From: Rhipidocladum racemiflorum
Taxonomy: Eukaryota > Streptophyta > Magnoliopsida > Poales > Poaceae
DNA length: 64,000 bases
Assembly: GCA_036346355.1 (NCBI GenBank)
Contig: CM070580.1
Coordinates: 30,958,874 to 31,022,873 of the forward strand
Direction of reading: 5' to 3'
The first letter of the stretch is position 1; each line of letters starts with the position of its first letter. The position numbers were made by a program, and so were the translations under genes. Shown piece by piece: positions 31,655-44,024 of the stretch. The notes under the pieces are model-generated. The model made no database searches and was not told the DNA's origin. It worked only from the letters and a program-made list of their open reading frames with translations.

Positions 31655-33834
31655 TGTAACACCCTAATTTTCGCTTTCTAGAGAAAAACCTAATTTAAAT
31701 AAATTAAATTCAAAACTTGGAGTTTCTTTGGTGTTTATATTAACCTGGCATCCATTGCTATCCAAAATCGGGATTTAAATTCCCCTCCGATCGAAAAATC
31801 GATTTTCCGGTTCCCGCCGATACCCGAAATTTCACCTGAGTCCAAAAATGCTCCAAAAATCCCCAAACCACTTCAATTGCGTTCCAAATATTCCAAAATG
31901 ATTTTATGAATCATTCCCCGGATTTTTGGACCTCCGTTCCTATTTTATCTCACGCGGCTTTTGTTTAATGCCTGCGATCCGCGCCCGAATATTCAATTCC
32001 ACAAAAATCATCCAAATTCAGAGGAACCAATTTTATTGGGTCCCAAATATTCTAAAATGGTTCTAGGAATTTTTCCGGAATTTTTAGACCATTGTTCCTT
32101 ATTTTTCTCTAGGGCGAATAGTTTGCGTAAAGGAGGACCAATGGGAGAGCGCCACGTGTCATGTGAACAGTGCACCTTTTTCAACCTCCAGCCAAGCCAA
32201 TTAACAGAGAGCTCCAAGTTTTGCTCCCATGGCTAGGGTTGCATTCGTTTGCTCATAACTCCCTCAATTCAACTCCGAAACGCGAACGGTCAGTTCCGGT
32301 GGATCCGCGACGACGATCTCTTGCCATTCCTCACCTTGATGAGCCATCAATCTCGCCGGAAATGGCACCATTCAAGAAAAAACCGAAATGCCATTAAATG
32401 CCATTATCTCGGCCGTTTCAACTCCAAACACCGCACCGCCACCTCCATTCTCTCCATATAAGTATCCCCGTTCTGGGATTGTGCTCCTCTTTCCATCTAC
32501 TCCACCCTTGTGCCCGGGAGATCAAGAAAACCGAAGTTGGGTCGCACTTTTTCGGTGTTCTTCGTGTTCGTGCTTGTAGATCCTTCTCCGGTGAGCCATT
32601 CTTCGTGCCACTTGATTCCTTGTGATCGTGGATGGGTCTAGAGTCTAACCCAACCATCAATTTTAGGTTGCATCAAGGATTGGCGACGAATTTCGCGTTT
32701 TCGTTGCTTCGGCCGAACCTCCGTTCTTCGTTGATTTCTCCGATTCCGGCGAGGTTTGGCTAATTCCTTCCTTCTCTAGGTCCCTAAGGATGTGCTCTAG
32801 TGATTCTAGGCTTTTATTTGGATCAATTCCATGCAAGTTTGGGCTAAAAATCAAGTTTTTAGGAGGAGGTGTTTTCTTTTTCTTTTGGGTTGCTCTCTGT
32901 TTTGATGAGGCTCTTGCCATGCGTGCATGGGGGCCCGCGCCGCCCGCCGCCGCCGCCGCCGGTCGCTGGCGACCTTGTAGGGTCGAGGATGCGCCTAGGG
33001 GGGTGAATAGGCGTTTATAAAAATTCTACTCACTAATCGAGGATCGCCTCTAATTACCCCTATGTCAAAACCTACACAGTTAAATTGCGCAAGCGGAAGA
33101 TTACGGTTTTGACAAATAAAGCCTAAATCATCTAGGCTCACTAGTGCACTAACTAATTATGTCTCTAAGCTAGAATTGCTAGGTTGATCAAGCAAGCTAC
33201 ACTAAGCAATTTTAATCACAATCAAGCAATTGATAATATAGCAATAAAGTAAATGCTTGAATGTAAAAGAGGCAAGAGACACGTTACTTTTTACCGTGGT
33301 TCAGAGCAAATCCTCCTACTCCACGTTGAGGAAGTCCAACTCACTTTGGACCGGCCCACTCACTTGAGCCTTCACCTCGAATCCACTAATGGTTGCTTTT
33401 TACCCCACCGGGTAGGCTAAGCACCAACCTTCACAAACTTTAGCCGGGGCTTCTCACAAACCTCGAGAGCTCCCGCGCACGACGCACCGACGCCGTCTAG
33501 GAGGCCACCACCTCCAAGAGCAATAGGATGAGCACTCCGCTCAAGCTTCACCGAACGCACCTTCGCGTCTCCGTTGATCACCTAGTGCAACTCATGCAAC
33601 TAGGGTCCTCTCAAACTCCCTCTAATTGCAACTCATGCAATTAGAATCACTCTTGAGCTCAAAACCAAATTGGAAGAGGCAAAACCATACAAACCCTCCC
33701 ACAAACTCAAACCAAGGCTCAAGAGGACTCAAAGCACCAGCAACAACATGCCCTTGCCCCCCAAGGGGGTCTTATATAGCCTCCCATGCCAAAACTAGCC
33801 GTTGGGGGGAAAACCCACGAAAAATCAGTAAAAC

Positions 33835-34225
33835 CGGCACTACCGCCCTCATAGGGCCGGTAGTGCCGCCCCCCAACCCAACGGTCGGCTAACGGCTATT
33901 TTCCCAGTACTACCGCAGGCAAACTGCCGGTAGTGCGCTTTCAGCCAGCGATGCGGTACTCACCGGCCTCGAGAAACCCCACGTAACACTCCGCTTACGT
34001 AAAAGAATACGGAGTTCAACCCCGTCTTTGCCGCACCTCGGCGTGATCACAGGCCCATGGGCGGTAGTGCCGGCCAAACACACAGAGCACAGCTCTCTGG
34101 AAAACAACTACCGAAGTAGTAAGGCCGGTAGTGCCGACATCAGCGGCAGTACCGCTCCCATAAGCGGTACTGCCGGCCTCAGCGGTACTACCGCCATAAT
34201 ACCTCCGGTAGTGCCGGCCTCAGGA
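33835..34225. repeat. GCCGGTAGTGCCG motif cluster
   Basis: The words GCCGGTAGTGCCG, GCGGTACTACCGC and close variants occur about ten times in both orientations, some forming small palindromes such as GCGGTAGTGCCGGCC. All lie inside the nested 3.3-kb element. Confidence 0.75.
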
Positions 34226-34630
34226 GAAAAACCAGTTTTTCGCTAAAAACTTTTTTCCAAAACTTCAACCGACAATCCTTTGAGCCAAAAGGTGATCAAA
34301 CCACGATCACACTTAGTTGCAAAACACTTTTGCAACACCACTAAACCAAGCTCAAAGAATTCAACAAAACTCCAAATCGTTTGCGACAAACACACCTCGC
34401 AAACGTCTCAAAGATTATATTTGCAAGAACGTATTAAGCAAATAAAACCCGGAGTCTATAAGGATTATCCTCTTAGCCATGTGATGGTCAAACTATGACC
34501 AAACGGACTTGCAAAAACCACGATGCAAGTATCACATGCTTTCAGGACCAGAACCCATAGACCTCCAGTTTATTCGCACAACGAACTTGCAAATAAACAG
34601 TCAAACCACTATATGCTTGAGCATTCTCTT

Positions 34631-35241
34631 TTTGCAACAAATGCAAAAAGCCTGGCCCCAAGCAAACTCCAAACACTTTGTGGAAATACTTTTCGCAAAC
34701 AACTCAAAGACGTATTTGCAAAAACCCATTAAGCAAATAACCAACGAGTCTATGAGTTTGATCCTCCTAGCCATGTGATGGTCAAACCATGACCAAACGG
34801 TCTTGTAAACACCACGGTGCAAGTATCACATGCTCTCAGGATCGAAACCCATAATCAAATTAAATCAAATCAGAGTGCATGAGCTTTCTAATTGCAACTA
34901 CTGCAATTCTCTAGCCCCATGCACTAAACCAAACACTTGCTTGAGCTTTCTCAGTTTGCAACCCATGCAAATATAGCTCCAAGCAATACAAAATAAACGC
35001 AATAAGATTTTGTTTGAAAAACAAAAACAAAACATGAAGCTTCATCTATTGCAACATATGCAAACAAATGAACTTCACGCAAAAGCCAACGCATCAGCTT
35101 ATCCTATTTGCAACTAATGCAAATCAAAGCTCAATGCGAAAACTCCAAGCACAAGCTTGACATATTTGCAACAAATGCCAAATAGAGCTTATGCAAAAAA
35201 CCAAGCACGAGCTTCACCCATTCGCAACACATGCCAAATGG
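34631..35241. repeat. dispersed TTTGCAACNNATGCAAA palindromes
   Basis: Variants of TTTGCAACAAATGCAAA occur at about 34631, 34891, 34955, 35049, 35106, 35164 and 35221, with two looser copies at ~33588 and ~33628. Each is an imperfect palindrome with arms TTTGCA/TGCAAA. Spacing is about 55-95 bp through most of the block. Confidence 0.75.
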
Positions 35242-38200
35242 TTAGCTCCATGCAAAAACCAAATCCAAATAAAATTTGAGCTCGAGTGACTACGGGATTG
35301 AGATCACCAACACACGTTGAAGCTTAAAGCAAAAACTCAACCCCTCTTAATAGTACGGCGCTAAAACTAGACACAAAGCTAGGAAAAATCCTTAGCCTAT
35401 CTAGTTATACCTTAGCCGCCGCAAGCAATCCCCTTTGGGGTCTTTAAGATCTTCAATCAACTTGTACCCCCGGGATCATCACTCTGGCTGTCTCTTGAAG
35501 TCTTTTATGATCTTCAATCATCTTATCTTCAAGATCGTCACCCAGCTCTATAAACTTGTTCATCTCTTCTTGATGAACCTTCTTCTTTTCAACCTTTGGA
35601 ACTATCCTGGCTTAATCATCACTTATAGAAAAGGTTAGTCCCACAGACATGGTTGTCTCAATCATCTAAGTACTCCATTAACACATAATGGATACCAGTT
35701 ACATCAATTGAGCACAACCTAAATCAATCTAATGAATTTATATGTGTCTTGAGTTCATAATGCAACTAATGCTTCATGCTACTCAAGAACTATCCATTTG
35801 TCCTTAATCAATCACAAGAACACCATCAACACACGATGAAATGTTCTTTGATGATTGGAAGACAAATGAACTCAATTTAAACATTCATTTAAATTGATAT
35901 GTTCCAATGTATTGATCCTTTAAATATATGGAGTGAAGAATAGATCAATACATCGATACATCAAGTTCAAGTGTGAACTCCCCCTAGATATGTGCATCCA
36001 TGTAATATATGGATTGGGAAACATAATGCACATTTTGTGGTTAATGCAATGGAGAATTCAAACTTAAACTTGAATCCAAAGTATGCAATTAATACTTAGA
36101 ATGAAGATGCATACATACCTTGGGTTTTCCATTTTCCATCCAAATATGAGACTATTGAATGTAACTCAATAAACATGTTAGTCTCAATAAGATTAGATTT
36201 GTCATTAAACAAAGATTAAGCATTAATCTAAACCAATCATCAAAACCAAATGGAGCTTGAACTTACAGACCTCGCCGCCGCCGGCCCCCTCCCCGGCGAG
36301 CCCCCCCCCCTTGCCCCTCCTTCCCAAGCTCCACCTCTCATCCATGGCATCCATGGCATGGCTTCCATGGTAAGCCAAGGAAGGAGATGACCCCATGTCT
36401 ATGACATGTGGGGCCACCTTGACATAGAGAGGAGACCCAGTCAAAGTCCAAGTCTTCGGTCAACCGTGGACCAGTCAACAATGGCATATTCCGGGAATAT
36501 TCCTGATTTTCCAATTTTTTCGAATTTCAAACTTCAGAAGCTCATAACTTCTCCGTCCGAACTCCGTTTGACTCCATTCAAATTTCTAAATTCATCTAAA
36601 ATCAAGATCTACCAGCCAGTACTATTTTTATAATTTTTAGATTTTATTTATTTTCTTTTATTTATTTATTGCATCGATTTGTATGTAGTCGACGATCCCG
36701 CCGCGACCGCCGATTCCGCCGCCGAGTTTTCCGAGTTTGACACCTCCGCCGTGACAGAAGGAAAGTCTCCTTGACGCATGTTGAACCCATGATTTATAAA
36801 TGTTTTATAATATTTTACCAATTGCATTGCTATTTATATAAAATGATGATGTTAACGTTAGGCTGTTAGTTATACCTGTTGCTTATATCTCCTTGACGTT
36901 GTTATCCATGGTCCTTTGTTGCCCTAGTACCGTAATCCACCATAATAAATACTTTCGATAAAATATTCTTTGATTAGGGAAATGACTATTTGGAAGACAT
37001 TTTGAATGGATCCTATAGTATAGAATGAGAGTTGGAGTTAGGTGAAAATTTGTGTTGTTGGAGATTATTAATTATGAACGTTGATCTATGAACGTTGATG
37101 ATTGAAATATTGTGCAGTTGGATTGTTATAGTAGTTCACATTATAATGGATTGGGGGAAATTTTGGAGGATGGATGGTATTGTGAAGTATTCCTGTTGGA
37201 TTAAATAGATCATTGCAAGTAGATAATATGTTGAATTGGATTTCTTGGGTTGATCAAATAAGAATCAGAGATAGTTGGATTATTAGTGGTTGTTGGGAAT
37301 TGCTATTAACGGACTGATTAAGAAATAGATGATTATGAAAATATAGATATGTGATAATCATTTATGAAGAATTGTGAATAATCCAAGGTATTTGGTGGAT
37401 TAGTAAATGATGACATTACGTATTCTTGGTGTGTTAAAGTAGATGATTTTGAGGTGATGATGTGAAGGATTAAATACATGACATTATGAAGTATTATCGG
37501 TGGATTGTATTCTAGATTATTAGAGATAATATTGCGAAGTATTCTCGGTGGTTTAATAGATGATTAAAGGGGATATTGTGAAGTATTCTCGGTGGTTTAG
37601 TAGGTGCTTGGACGAAATATTCTTAGCCGATGATAAGATTGATCGCCGTATGAATGATGGATAAGCCAATAAAACAAGTTATAGTTCAAGGGAAATATTT
37701 CATATACCAACATGATTGTGGTTTAATATGATTTTGGAGTTCTGATAGTACCATGATATACTTCTTACTTGTTGGATACCATATTGGATTGGATTATTCT
37801 TATGATTATCAAATTATGGCAATAGAAGGATTATTGGAGATTATAAAATTGATTATAGGGATTGTAATCAAACCCTGAGCTTTGTATTTTTTATAAAATA
37901 AATTATTGGTGGAATAGAATAGTACGGTAGAAATGCTTAGCCTTGCTATCGGTCAGTGTTCACCTATGGGTGGGAATTTCAATTATCTCTTGAAAACTTG
38001 TATTGGAAGTTATAGGCAAGGAGTATTGCCAATGGTTTACAAAATAAAAATAAAATGAAAAATGGTTTTGGACTGGGGCGGAATGGTTTGTCTGGTGGGC
38101 GCGGATGGAGTGCTAGCTTTCATTGCGCAAGTACCGCCCCAAGTCAATTAAGGACCGACGCTTATGACTGTCTCCATTCTAAGCATAACCGTACAACCAC

Positions 38201-38290
38201 ATGTCAAAGTGGGCACGACCTGGCTAACTAATTTGTAGAAACCTGACTTAGACTCACCACTCGGTGGAATGTGAGAGCCAGAAGGAGGCA

Positions 38291-38310
38291 TTGTTGTTGT
38301 TGTTGTTGTT
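38291..38310. repeat. (TTG)n microsatellite
   Basis: About seven TTG units inside the solo LTR in PRP4. Confidence 0.85.
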
Positions 38311-39320
38311 TTTCTCACACGGCGCAAGAGGGGGCTTCTGTACTGGGCGGATGGAACCCTAACAGCGGTGAAACCTCAGCGGGTGGGTCAGGTTAGGTAG
38401 ATACATTGTAAAGGCCTTGTCATGATATCCCTGCTAGCACACCTAAGAAAGTGTGCTAATAGTTTGGCATCAAGGGAATATCATGTCTTGTGGGTAAAGT
38501 TGTACACCTCTGCAGAGTTAAAACTATTCGAATAGCCGTGCCTACGGTCAAAGGCAAAGCTTGCTGAATGCTTTCATACTGGTAGACTTTGGTTTTTGGT
38601 TTCAAACTAAACAATGGTTTGTTTTGGGATCCAAGAGCGGTTAGAACTCTCGGGTGTGCTTCTGGCGGCTAAAGCCAGGTAGGTGGAAGGAACCTGATTT
38701 TGTGAACTATGGCAGTTAGAGCCATGTGAATGGATTGGACCTTGATCTTGTTGAGATGTGGCGGATAGAGCCTGTATATTAGTGAGTAGTGGTTAGAACC
38801 TTCACTACAATATTACATAATTCAATTATTAAAAAGAATTGCTCAAATATGCTTTGTGAAACTTATTAACAAGTATGATTTGATGAAACTTGGCTTTATG
38901 CAAAAGAACCATATTAAGCCATCTTTGGATAGCCTACATTGTGCATATTTTCCCAGGCTTGCTGAGTACTTATGTACTCACGTGCTACATTCTAATCATA
39001 TCTCAGAAGTGAAAGAAGCTGTCAGAGGAATTCCAACGACTAGGGCGCGCTCCCCACTCGATTGCCTGTGGGCATTTGGATGGGTCGCTTTGGTGTTTTC
39101 GTCTTCCGCTGCAGTTGTTCAAGTTGTTCCGCCTGTTCAGGCCGTAATGGTAAACCTTGACCATAATGTCTTTGCTTTTATTCGGTATTATTCTTATTTA
39201 ATTATATGTATTCGTGATATGGTTGTTGATTCATCACTTTTGACTGTGTGTACTAGCTACTGATCTGGGACAGTACAGAAATACACAGGGGATTCCGGAT
39301 AGCCGATCCGGGAGCCTACA

Positions 39321-39572
39321 ATTCTTCACCGAGGGCACGCAGGAGCTGCTGCAGTCGCGCGTTGACATCGCGCGATACTCGCTGCCCCGCGCCAAGGCCA
39401 GGATCGAGAGGGCCAAGCGCCGCCACGACGACCCCGACGAGGACCCCGAGGCAGAGGCCGACATTGTCGTGAAGCAGGCGGGGGAGTTCGTGCTTGAATG
39501 CAGCGAGATTGGAGACGACCGCCCGCTCACTGGCTGCTCCTTCTCTCGCGATGCGTCGATGCTCGCTAAAAG
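39321..39572 (+). pseudogene. PRP4: PRP4 exon 1, 3' part
   Basis: Resumes exactly at the duplicated ATTCT and reads FFTEGTQELLQSRVDIARYS, RAKARIERAKRRHDDPDEDP and CSEIGDDRPLTGCSFSRDAS without a stop, ending AAA AG|GTGCAG. The charged helix and the SEIGDDRPL(S/T)G motif precede the WD40 propeller in all plant PRP4 proteins I know. Confidence 0.92.
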
Positions 39573-40488
39573 GTGCAGTTTCTTCATCTCAAAGAATTGC
39601 ATGTGGTTTTGTTTGCGTGTGACTTAAATAACACTGTTGGGTTATAATTGTATTTGAGTTCAGTTCTTAATTTTGGTTTGGCGACACTCTTAATTGTCGT
39701 GATCAAGCATACCATAGCTGTTTGGGTTCTAAATCAGTCCAATGGAGTAAAATTCGTTTCGAGTTTGGGTTTGGCAACGACTGAAAACAATCTGAATCGC
39801 TGCAATTTGTGGCAGATGTCCATGTTTCTTCAATTTTATACTCTGATGCATGGATCCATGCACTTCTGCTTGAGCATTGCAGTGATGACTGCTTTCACAG
39901 TGAGCCAAGTGTCATGTTCAAACTTGCAGTTCTAATTCTTCACCATGAAGAGATATGGGATTAATTTGATAGTATTATAGTAAAATTCTTAGTCTGTGAT
40001 GAAGTACTGAGCTAGATGAATGTCTAGCTTGTTCTTTTTGTGATTTTTAAAACTAGGAATTTTAGTGTTTGAAATGATTGGGCTGCTAGGAAGCCAGGAA
40101 CAGATTTTCTTCTATTCAAGTAGATGGAGGATGGTATCCTGCACATATCAACTATGCCCATTTTCGGTGGACTGGGGTCTTGGCAGTACGCATGATTGTC
40201 AGACTTACAGTAGTGAGAGTATCTCTAATGATCCTCAATTGGGTTGTTAATTGAAATTATTTAGGAGTTCTCGCGCACTGAATAAGTTTGGTAAACTTAA
40301 GTTGCATAACTCATTTATGTTGGCATTTCTTTGTTAGCAGATGTCGTGTGTAACTAGCTGTTTGTTTGACATTGAATGACAGACACCTTTTCTTTACCTT
40401 GATTTTTGAACCTTAATATGGAAGCTTGTGTTCTCTTGTTCTTGCTTCCTTCTCAGTAAATAACTATTCGTTTCTTTTCGTTCTCTAG
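39573..40488. other. PRP4 intron 1
   Basis: Donor GTGCAG, acceptor GTTCTCTAG|TTCCTGG. AT-rich, with no element recognised. Confidence 0.6.
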
Positions 40489-41686
40489 TTCCTGGAGTGG
40501 GATCATCAAAGTATGGAGCATGCCACAAATAACTAAAGTTGCAACCCTGAAAGGCCATACAGAACGTGCAACTGATGTTGCCTTTTCTCCGGTTGATAAC
40601 TGCTTAGCTACAGCTTCAGCTGATAAAACTGCCAAATTATGGAACACTGATGGGTCACTCCTAATGTCTTTTGATGGTCACCTGGATCGTCTTGCCCGCA
40701 TTGCTTTTCATCCATCTGGAAAGTACCTTGGTACAGCTAGCTTTGACAAAACCTGGAGATTGTGGGACATTAATACTGGAAAGGAACTTCTACTCCAAGA
40801 GGGGCATAGCAGAGGTGTTTATGGAGTTAGCTTTCACCCAGATGGTTCTGTAGCTGCATCATGTGGTCTTGATTCATATGCTCAAGTGTGGGATCTAAGA
40901 TCAGGAAGATTGTACTGTGCTCTTATGGGACATGTGAAACCTGTAAGTTCATAGCACGACACCCTATTAAGTACATTTCCCGTAAGGGAGTGTATAGGTA
41001 TCATCCGGATGTTTTTGTCTTAGCTATCATCCAAATTTTAGACCGTTGGATACCCCACCCGGATATCACCGGGCCGTTAGATCAAATCATGAGATCGGAT
41101 GTGATCGATACTCCTAAATCTCAACAATGATCCGATGGTCCTAAATTTGGATGATTTCAACAATAAAAACATCCGGATGATGTTTATCTAAACCCTTCCA
41201 GTAATTCTCCTATTCGGACAAGTCCGCTTTATGTTCCTTGGTCTATGGTTACATTTATTTTTCGTGGAAATATAATTATTATTTTTTGTATATGACATGA
41301 TTTTATTTTCTATTTCAGGTCATAGGAGTCAGCTTCTCCCCTAATGGTTATCTGGTTGCAACTGGAAGTGAAGACAATTTTTGTCGAATATGGGATTTGA
41401 GGACTAAAAGAATGTTATATTCTATACCGGCGCATAAGGGTCTTATTTCACATGTGAAATTTGAACCCCAAGAGGGTTATTATTTAGCGACTTCTTCCTA
41501 TGACACTAAAGCAGTGGTATGCCTTATATTTGATTTAGATCGGTTTATTTCTTTCCCCGTGTTTAGTTTACTTGTCTCTAATATATTCCTTCTTTTTTTT
41601 TCAGCTGTGGTCAGCTCGGGATTACAAGCCAATCAAAAGTTTGGTGGGCCACGAGTCGAAGGTTACTAGTTTGGATATTAGTGGAG
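40489..41686 (+). pseudogene. PRP4: PRP4 exons 2-4, WD40 repeats
   Basis: Exons 40489-40942, 41319-41516 and 41605-41686 are open and in phase. They encode at least five WD40 blades: SGIIKVWSMPQ, DKTAKLWNTDGS, FDKTWRLWDINTG, DSYAQVWDLRSG, EDNFCRIWDLRTK, then LWSARDYKPIKSLVGHESKV. The last exon ends DISG + G before GTAAGC at 41687, joining in phase with the final exon at 54573. This part shows no lesion. Confidence 0.93.
40984..41197. mobile_element. MITE in PRP4 intron 2
   Basis: Ends are AAGGGAGTGTATAGGTATC... and ...GATGTTTATCTAAACCCTT. The subterminal ATCATCCGGATGTTTTT is repeated in inverted orientation (AAAAACATCCGGATGAT) near the right end. 214 bp, no coding capacity. Family (hAT or Mutator type) and target duplication are unclear. 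Confidence 0.6.
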
Positions 41687-41842
41687 GTAAGCAATTGCTG
41701 AAGCACATTTTCATCTTTGTTGTGTAGAATTATATGTTTGGTGTCTTTCTTTCTCATTTCTCATCATCCACTTAGATATATATAGAAAAATTACCATGTG
41801 CACTCTTGAATTGTCTTACCTGAGATGATTTCCTTTTTTTTA

Positions 41843-43102
41843 TGTGAAATCATGTGCTGAAAAATTGGCTTTGAACTGAAAAATTAACTTAGAATTGGTT
41901 TTGCAAAATGTGCTTGTGCATGTGTTTGACAATTTGACAAGAAACAGTAAGTTTCGTTTTTACGCGCGGGACCAAGTTCTTAAAAGACAGTAAGTTTTAC
42001 ATGTACGCTGAGACCAAATTTTTGGTCCGTCGTGAATGGCTTTTTGCTCGATTAGGGTTTGTGCAAATTTGGACTTTGAATTTTGATTTGTTTTTGAGAT
42101 TATGAAATTTGTGAGAATTTCATGATGCTTGAAGTGGACTTTATGCAATGCTCGTGTGAGTATTTGCATGGATTGATGTGAGTCAAGTCGTAGACTTGTG
42201 CTCGAAATTGTTTTGTGGTTTGTTCATGTGCAGGTATTGCTCGAAGACGAACGTGGTCGATGACGGGACCGGAACTAGGTTCATGGAGGAGCTGAGGTTC
42301 GGGACTAGGTTCAGGGAGGAACTGAGGTCTTGGTGGTCAAGGATGTCATGCGGGACGTTCGGGCTAAGAGAATGGTGCACATGAAGAATGGTTAGTCACG
42401 TGAGAATGGCAGGAGGTCATTCGCGTGCAAAGTGTTAGTCACGTGAGTATGGCAAGTGGCCATACGCGTGCAAAGTGTTAGTCACGTGAGTATGGTAGGG
42501 TTGCCATACGCGTGCAAGAGTTGTACTCGGCCAGGTTGGGCCAAGTAGAGTTGTGTTGGATACAGATTCCTTCTAGGGAATAGGAATCGTATTCAGAACT
42601 CCTTGTGGGTTGGTCCTTTAAATAGGAGGGGTGTCTCCTGTTAAAGGACATCAATCGAACCAAGTAGCAGAACAGGCGCAAGGGAGCTTGAGCTTAGTTT
42701 TAGGGTTTGTACTCTTTTGATGAGAGTACTTTAGACAAAAGAAATAAAGATCAATTCTTCTAGTTCCTTGTGTGCTACAATATTCTCTTTTGGTTCTTGT
42801 TTGCATACTTGTTCTAGTTCTAGATTGGTTTTTGTTCTTTGAGTTTCATCTTGATTTGATCCATGAAAAACCTCTCTAGGGTATCGATCTAGTGTTCCTC
42901 AAAGTCTTGTTGATAAATCTTTTGTTATTCTTGATCAATCTACAAGTTTCGATTAGATTGATTTTCGTCAAATTCTGGAACAGCAAGCTTGCGAAGCTTA
43001 TAACTTTTGATCCATAAGTCCGATCGAGCTAATTCTTTTTGAGTTAGATTCGTATTGGAATCTAGTTTCTTGTGTCCAAATTTCAGATCTTTCCGACGGT
43101 TG
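41843..43102 (+). repeat. 5' LTR (3'-truncated) of copia element
   Basis: Collinear with 46910-48166 up to TTCCGACGGTTG, then abruptly different. It contains the triple CACGTG repeat (42397, 42440, 42483) and a TATA-like TTTAAATAGG at 42617-42626, features of a retrotransposon promoter region. Confidence 0.9.
42391..42525. promoter_or_regulatory. three 43-bp LTR repeats with G-boxes
   Basis: GTTAGTCACGTGAG... ...ACGCGTGCAAAG repeats three times; CACGTG lies at 42397, 42440 and 42483, exactly 43 bp apart, about 130-220 bp upstream of the TATA-like box. The same trio occurs in the 3' LTR at 47461, 47504 and 47547. CACGTG is the G-box/ABRE core bound by plant bZIP and bHLH factors; a regulatory role here is inference. 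Confidence 0.6.
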
Positions 43103-43109
43103 CGAAGCA

Positions 43110-43961
43110 AATAGCAAGGCACGCAACTTGATCATCCAAGGCTTGGGACGCAGCGACTTCGATCGTGTGGTTCATCTTCGATCCACATATGAGGTATGGA
43201 AATCTCTTTGTGATTACCATGAGGGTTCTAACACTGTGAAAGAGGTTCGCCAAGACATCTACAAGAAAGAGTACATGCGATTCGAGATGAAACCGGGTGA
43301 GTCGGTAGATGACTTCTTTGCACGCTTTAATAAGATTCTTAGCAATCTACGTGCTGTTGGAGTCAACTATACTAATGCGGCAAATGCTAGACAATTGCTT
43401 AGTGCTTTGGACATGTCGGTGTGGGAGATGAAAGTAACATCTATACAAGAATCCACTATCATGAGTACAATTACTTTAGATGTTCTTTATTCTAAGTTGA
43501 AAACTCATGAATTAGATGTTTTTGCTAGAAAGAATGATCATAAATCAATTGCTTTGATATCTCAATCTAGCATATCTCATAATGGTGCTGCTTCAAGTTT
43601 TGCTCTATCTTTCTTGTCTTCACTAACCGATGAACAGATTGAGCAATTCTCAGAAGAAGACTTATCACTACTCTCTTCTCGCTTTAACAAAGCTTTGCAA
43701 AATGTGAGAAAGAGAAAGAGAGGTGGTGGTGATCCTCCAAGATGCTATGAGTGTGGTGATCTCGACCATATTCGTCCAAACTGTCCTAAACTTGTAGGTA
43801 AAGCATCAAGGGAGGAGAAGGACAACGACAGAAGAAAAGAGAAGAAGTTCTCTTCAAGTAATAGAAAGAAGAAGAGCTTCATCAACAGCAAAGTTGTCCA
43901 CCGAGTTCTTTCCGCTCTTGAACAAGTCAATTTGAGCGATGTGGATTCGGAGAAGCGGTGA
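43110..43961 (+). pseudogene. copia gag fragment 1 (5'-truncated)
   Basis: Open frame with UBN2-type gag sequence: YEVWKSLCDYHEGSNTVKEV, YMRFEMKPGESVDDFFARFN, then a first zinc knuckle CYECGDLDHIRPNC at ~43,743. The frame begins inside the deletion scar, so the native start is lost; the ATG-like start at 43,128 is not genuine. Confidence 0.85.
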
Positions 43962-44024
43962 GGACGATGCAACTCCAAGCAAGCATGAGTTGACGGGGTT
44001 GTGTCTCATGGCTAAAAGCAAAGA

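Larger units (their letters stand above)
32976..36267. mobile_element. 3.3-kb nested LTR-type element
   Basis: Starts TGTAGGGTCGAGGATGCGCC and ends CTTGAACTTACA, with a perfect duplication GACCT (32971-32975 and 36268-36272). TG...CA ends and a 5-bp duplication fit an LTR retrotransposon; with no internal region visible it is probably a long solo LTR. The opening phrase CGCCTAGGGGGGTGAATAGG is common in grass LTRs. It contains two blocks of palindromic motifs described separately. It is younger than the LTR it sits in. Confidence 0.85.
31655..39320 (+). mobile_element. solo LTR inside PRP4 coding exon, with nested element
   Basis: Starts TGTAACACCC at 31655 and ends GGAGCCTACA at 39320. It is flanked by a perfect 5-bp duplication ATTCT (31650-31654 and 39321-39325). 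Removing it and one ATTCT restores the PRP4 codons for YPFFTEG. Without the nested element it is about 4.37 kb. No second LTR or pol is present. Its order of features (TGTAACACCC start, TATAAG-like box near 32,457, GAGTTTGACACCTCCGCCGT block at ~36,730, TGCCTGTGGGCATTTGG near the end) parallels the reverse complement of the solo LTRs at 11.2 and 50.1 kb, so it belongs to the same gypsy-type group though it is longer. Confidence 0.9.

Noticed and set aside
42391..42525. CRISPR-like array of 43-bp repeats
   Set aside because: The repeats are contiguous without unique spacers and lie in a plant LTR.
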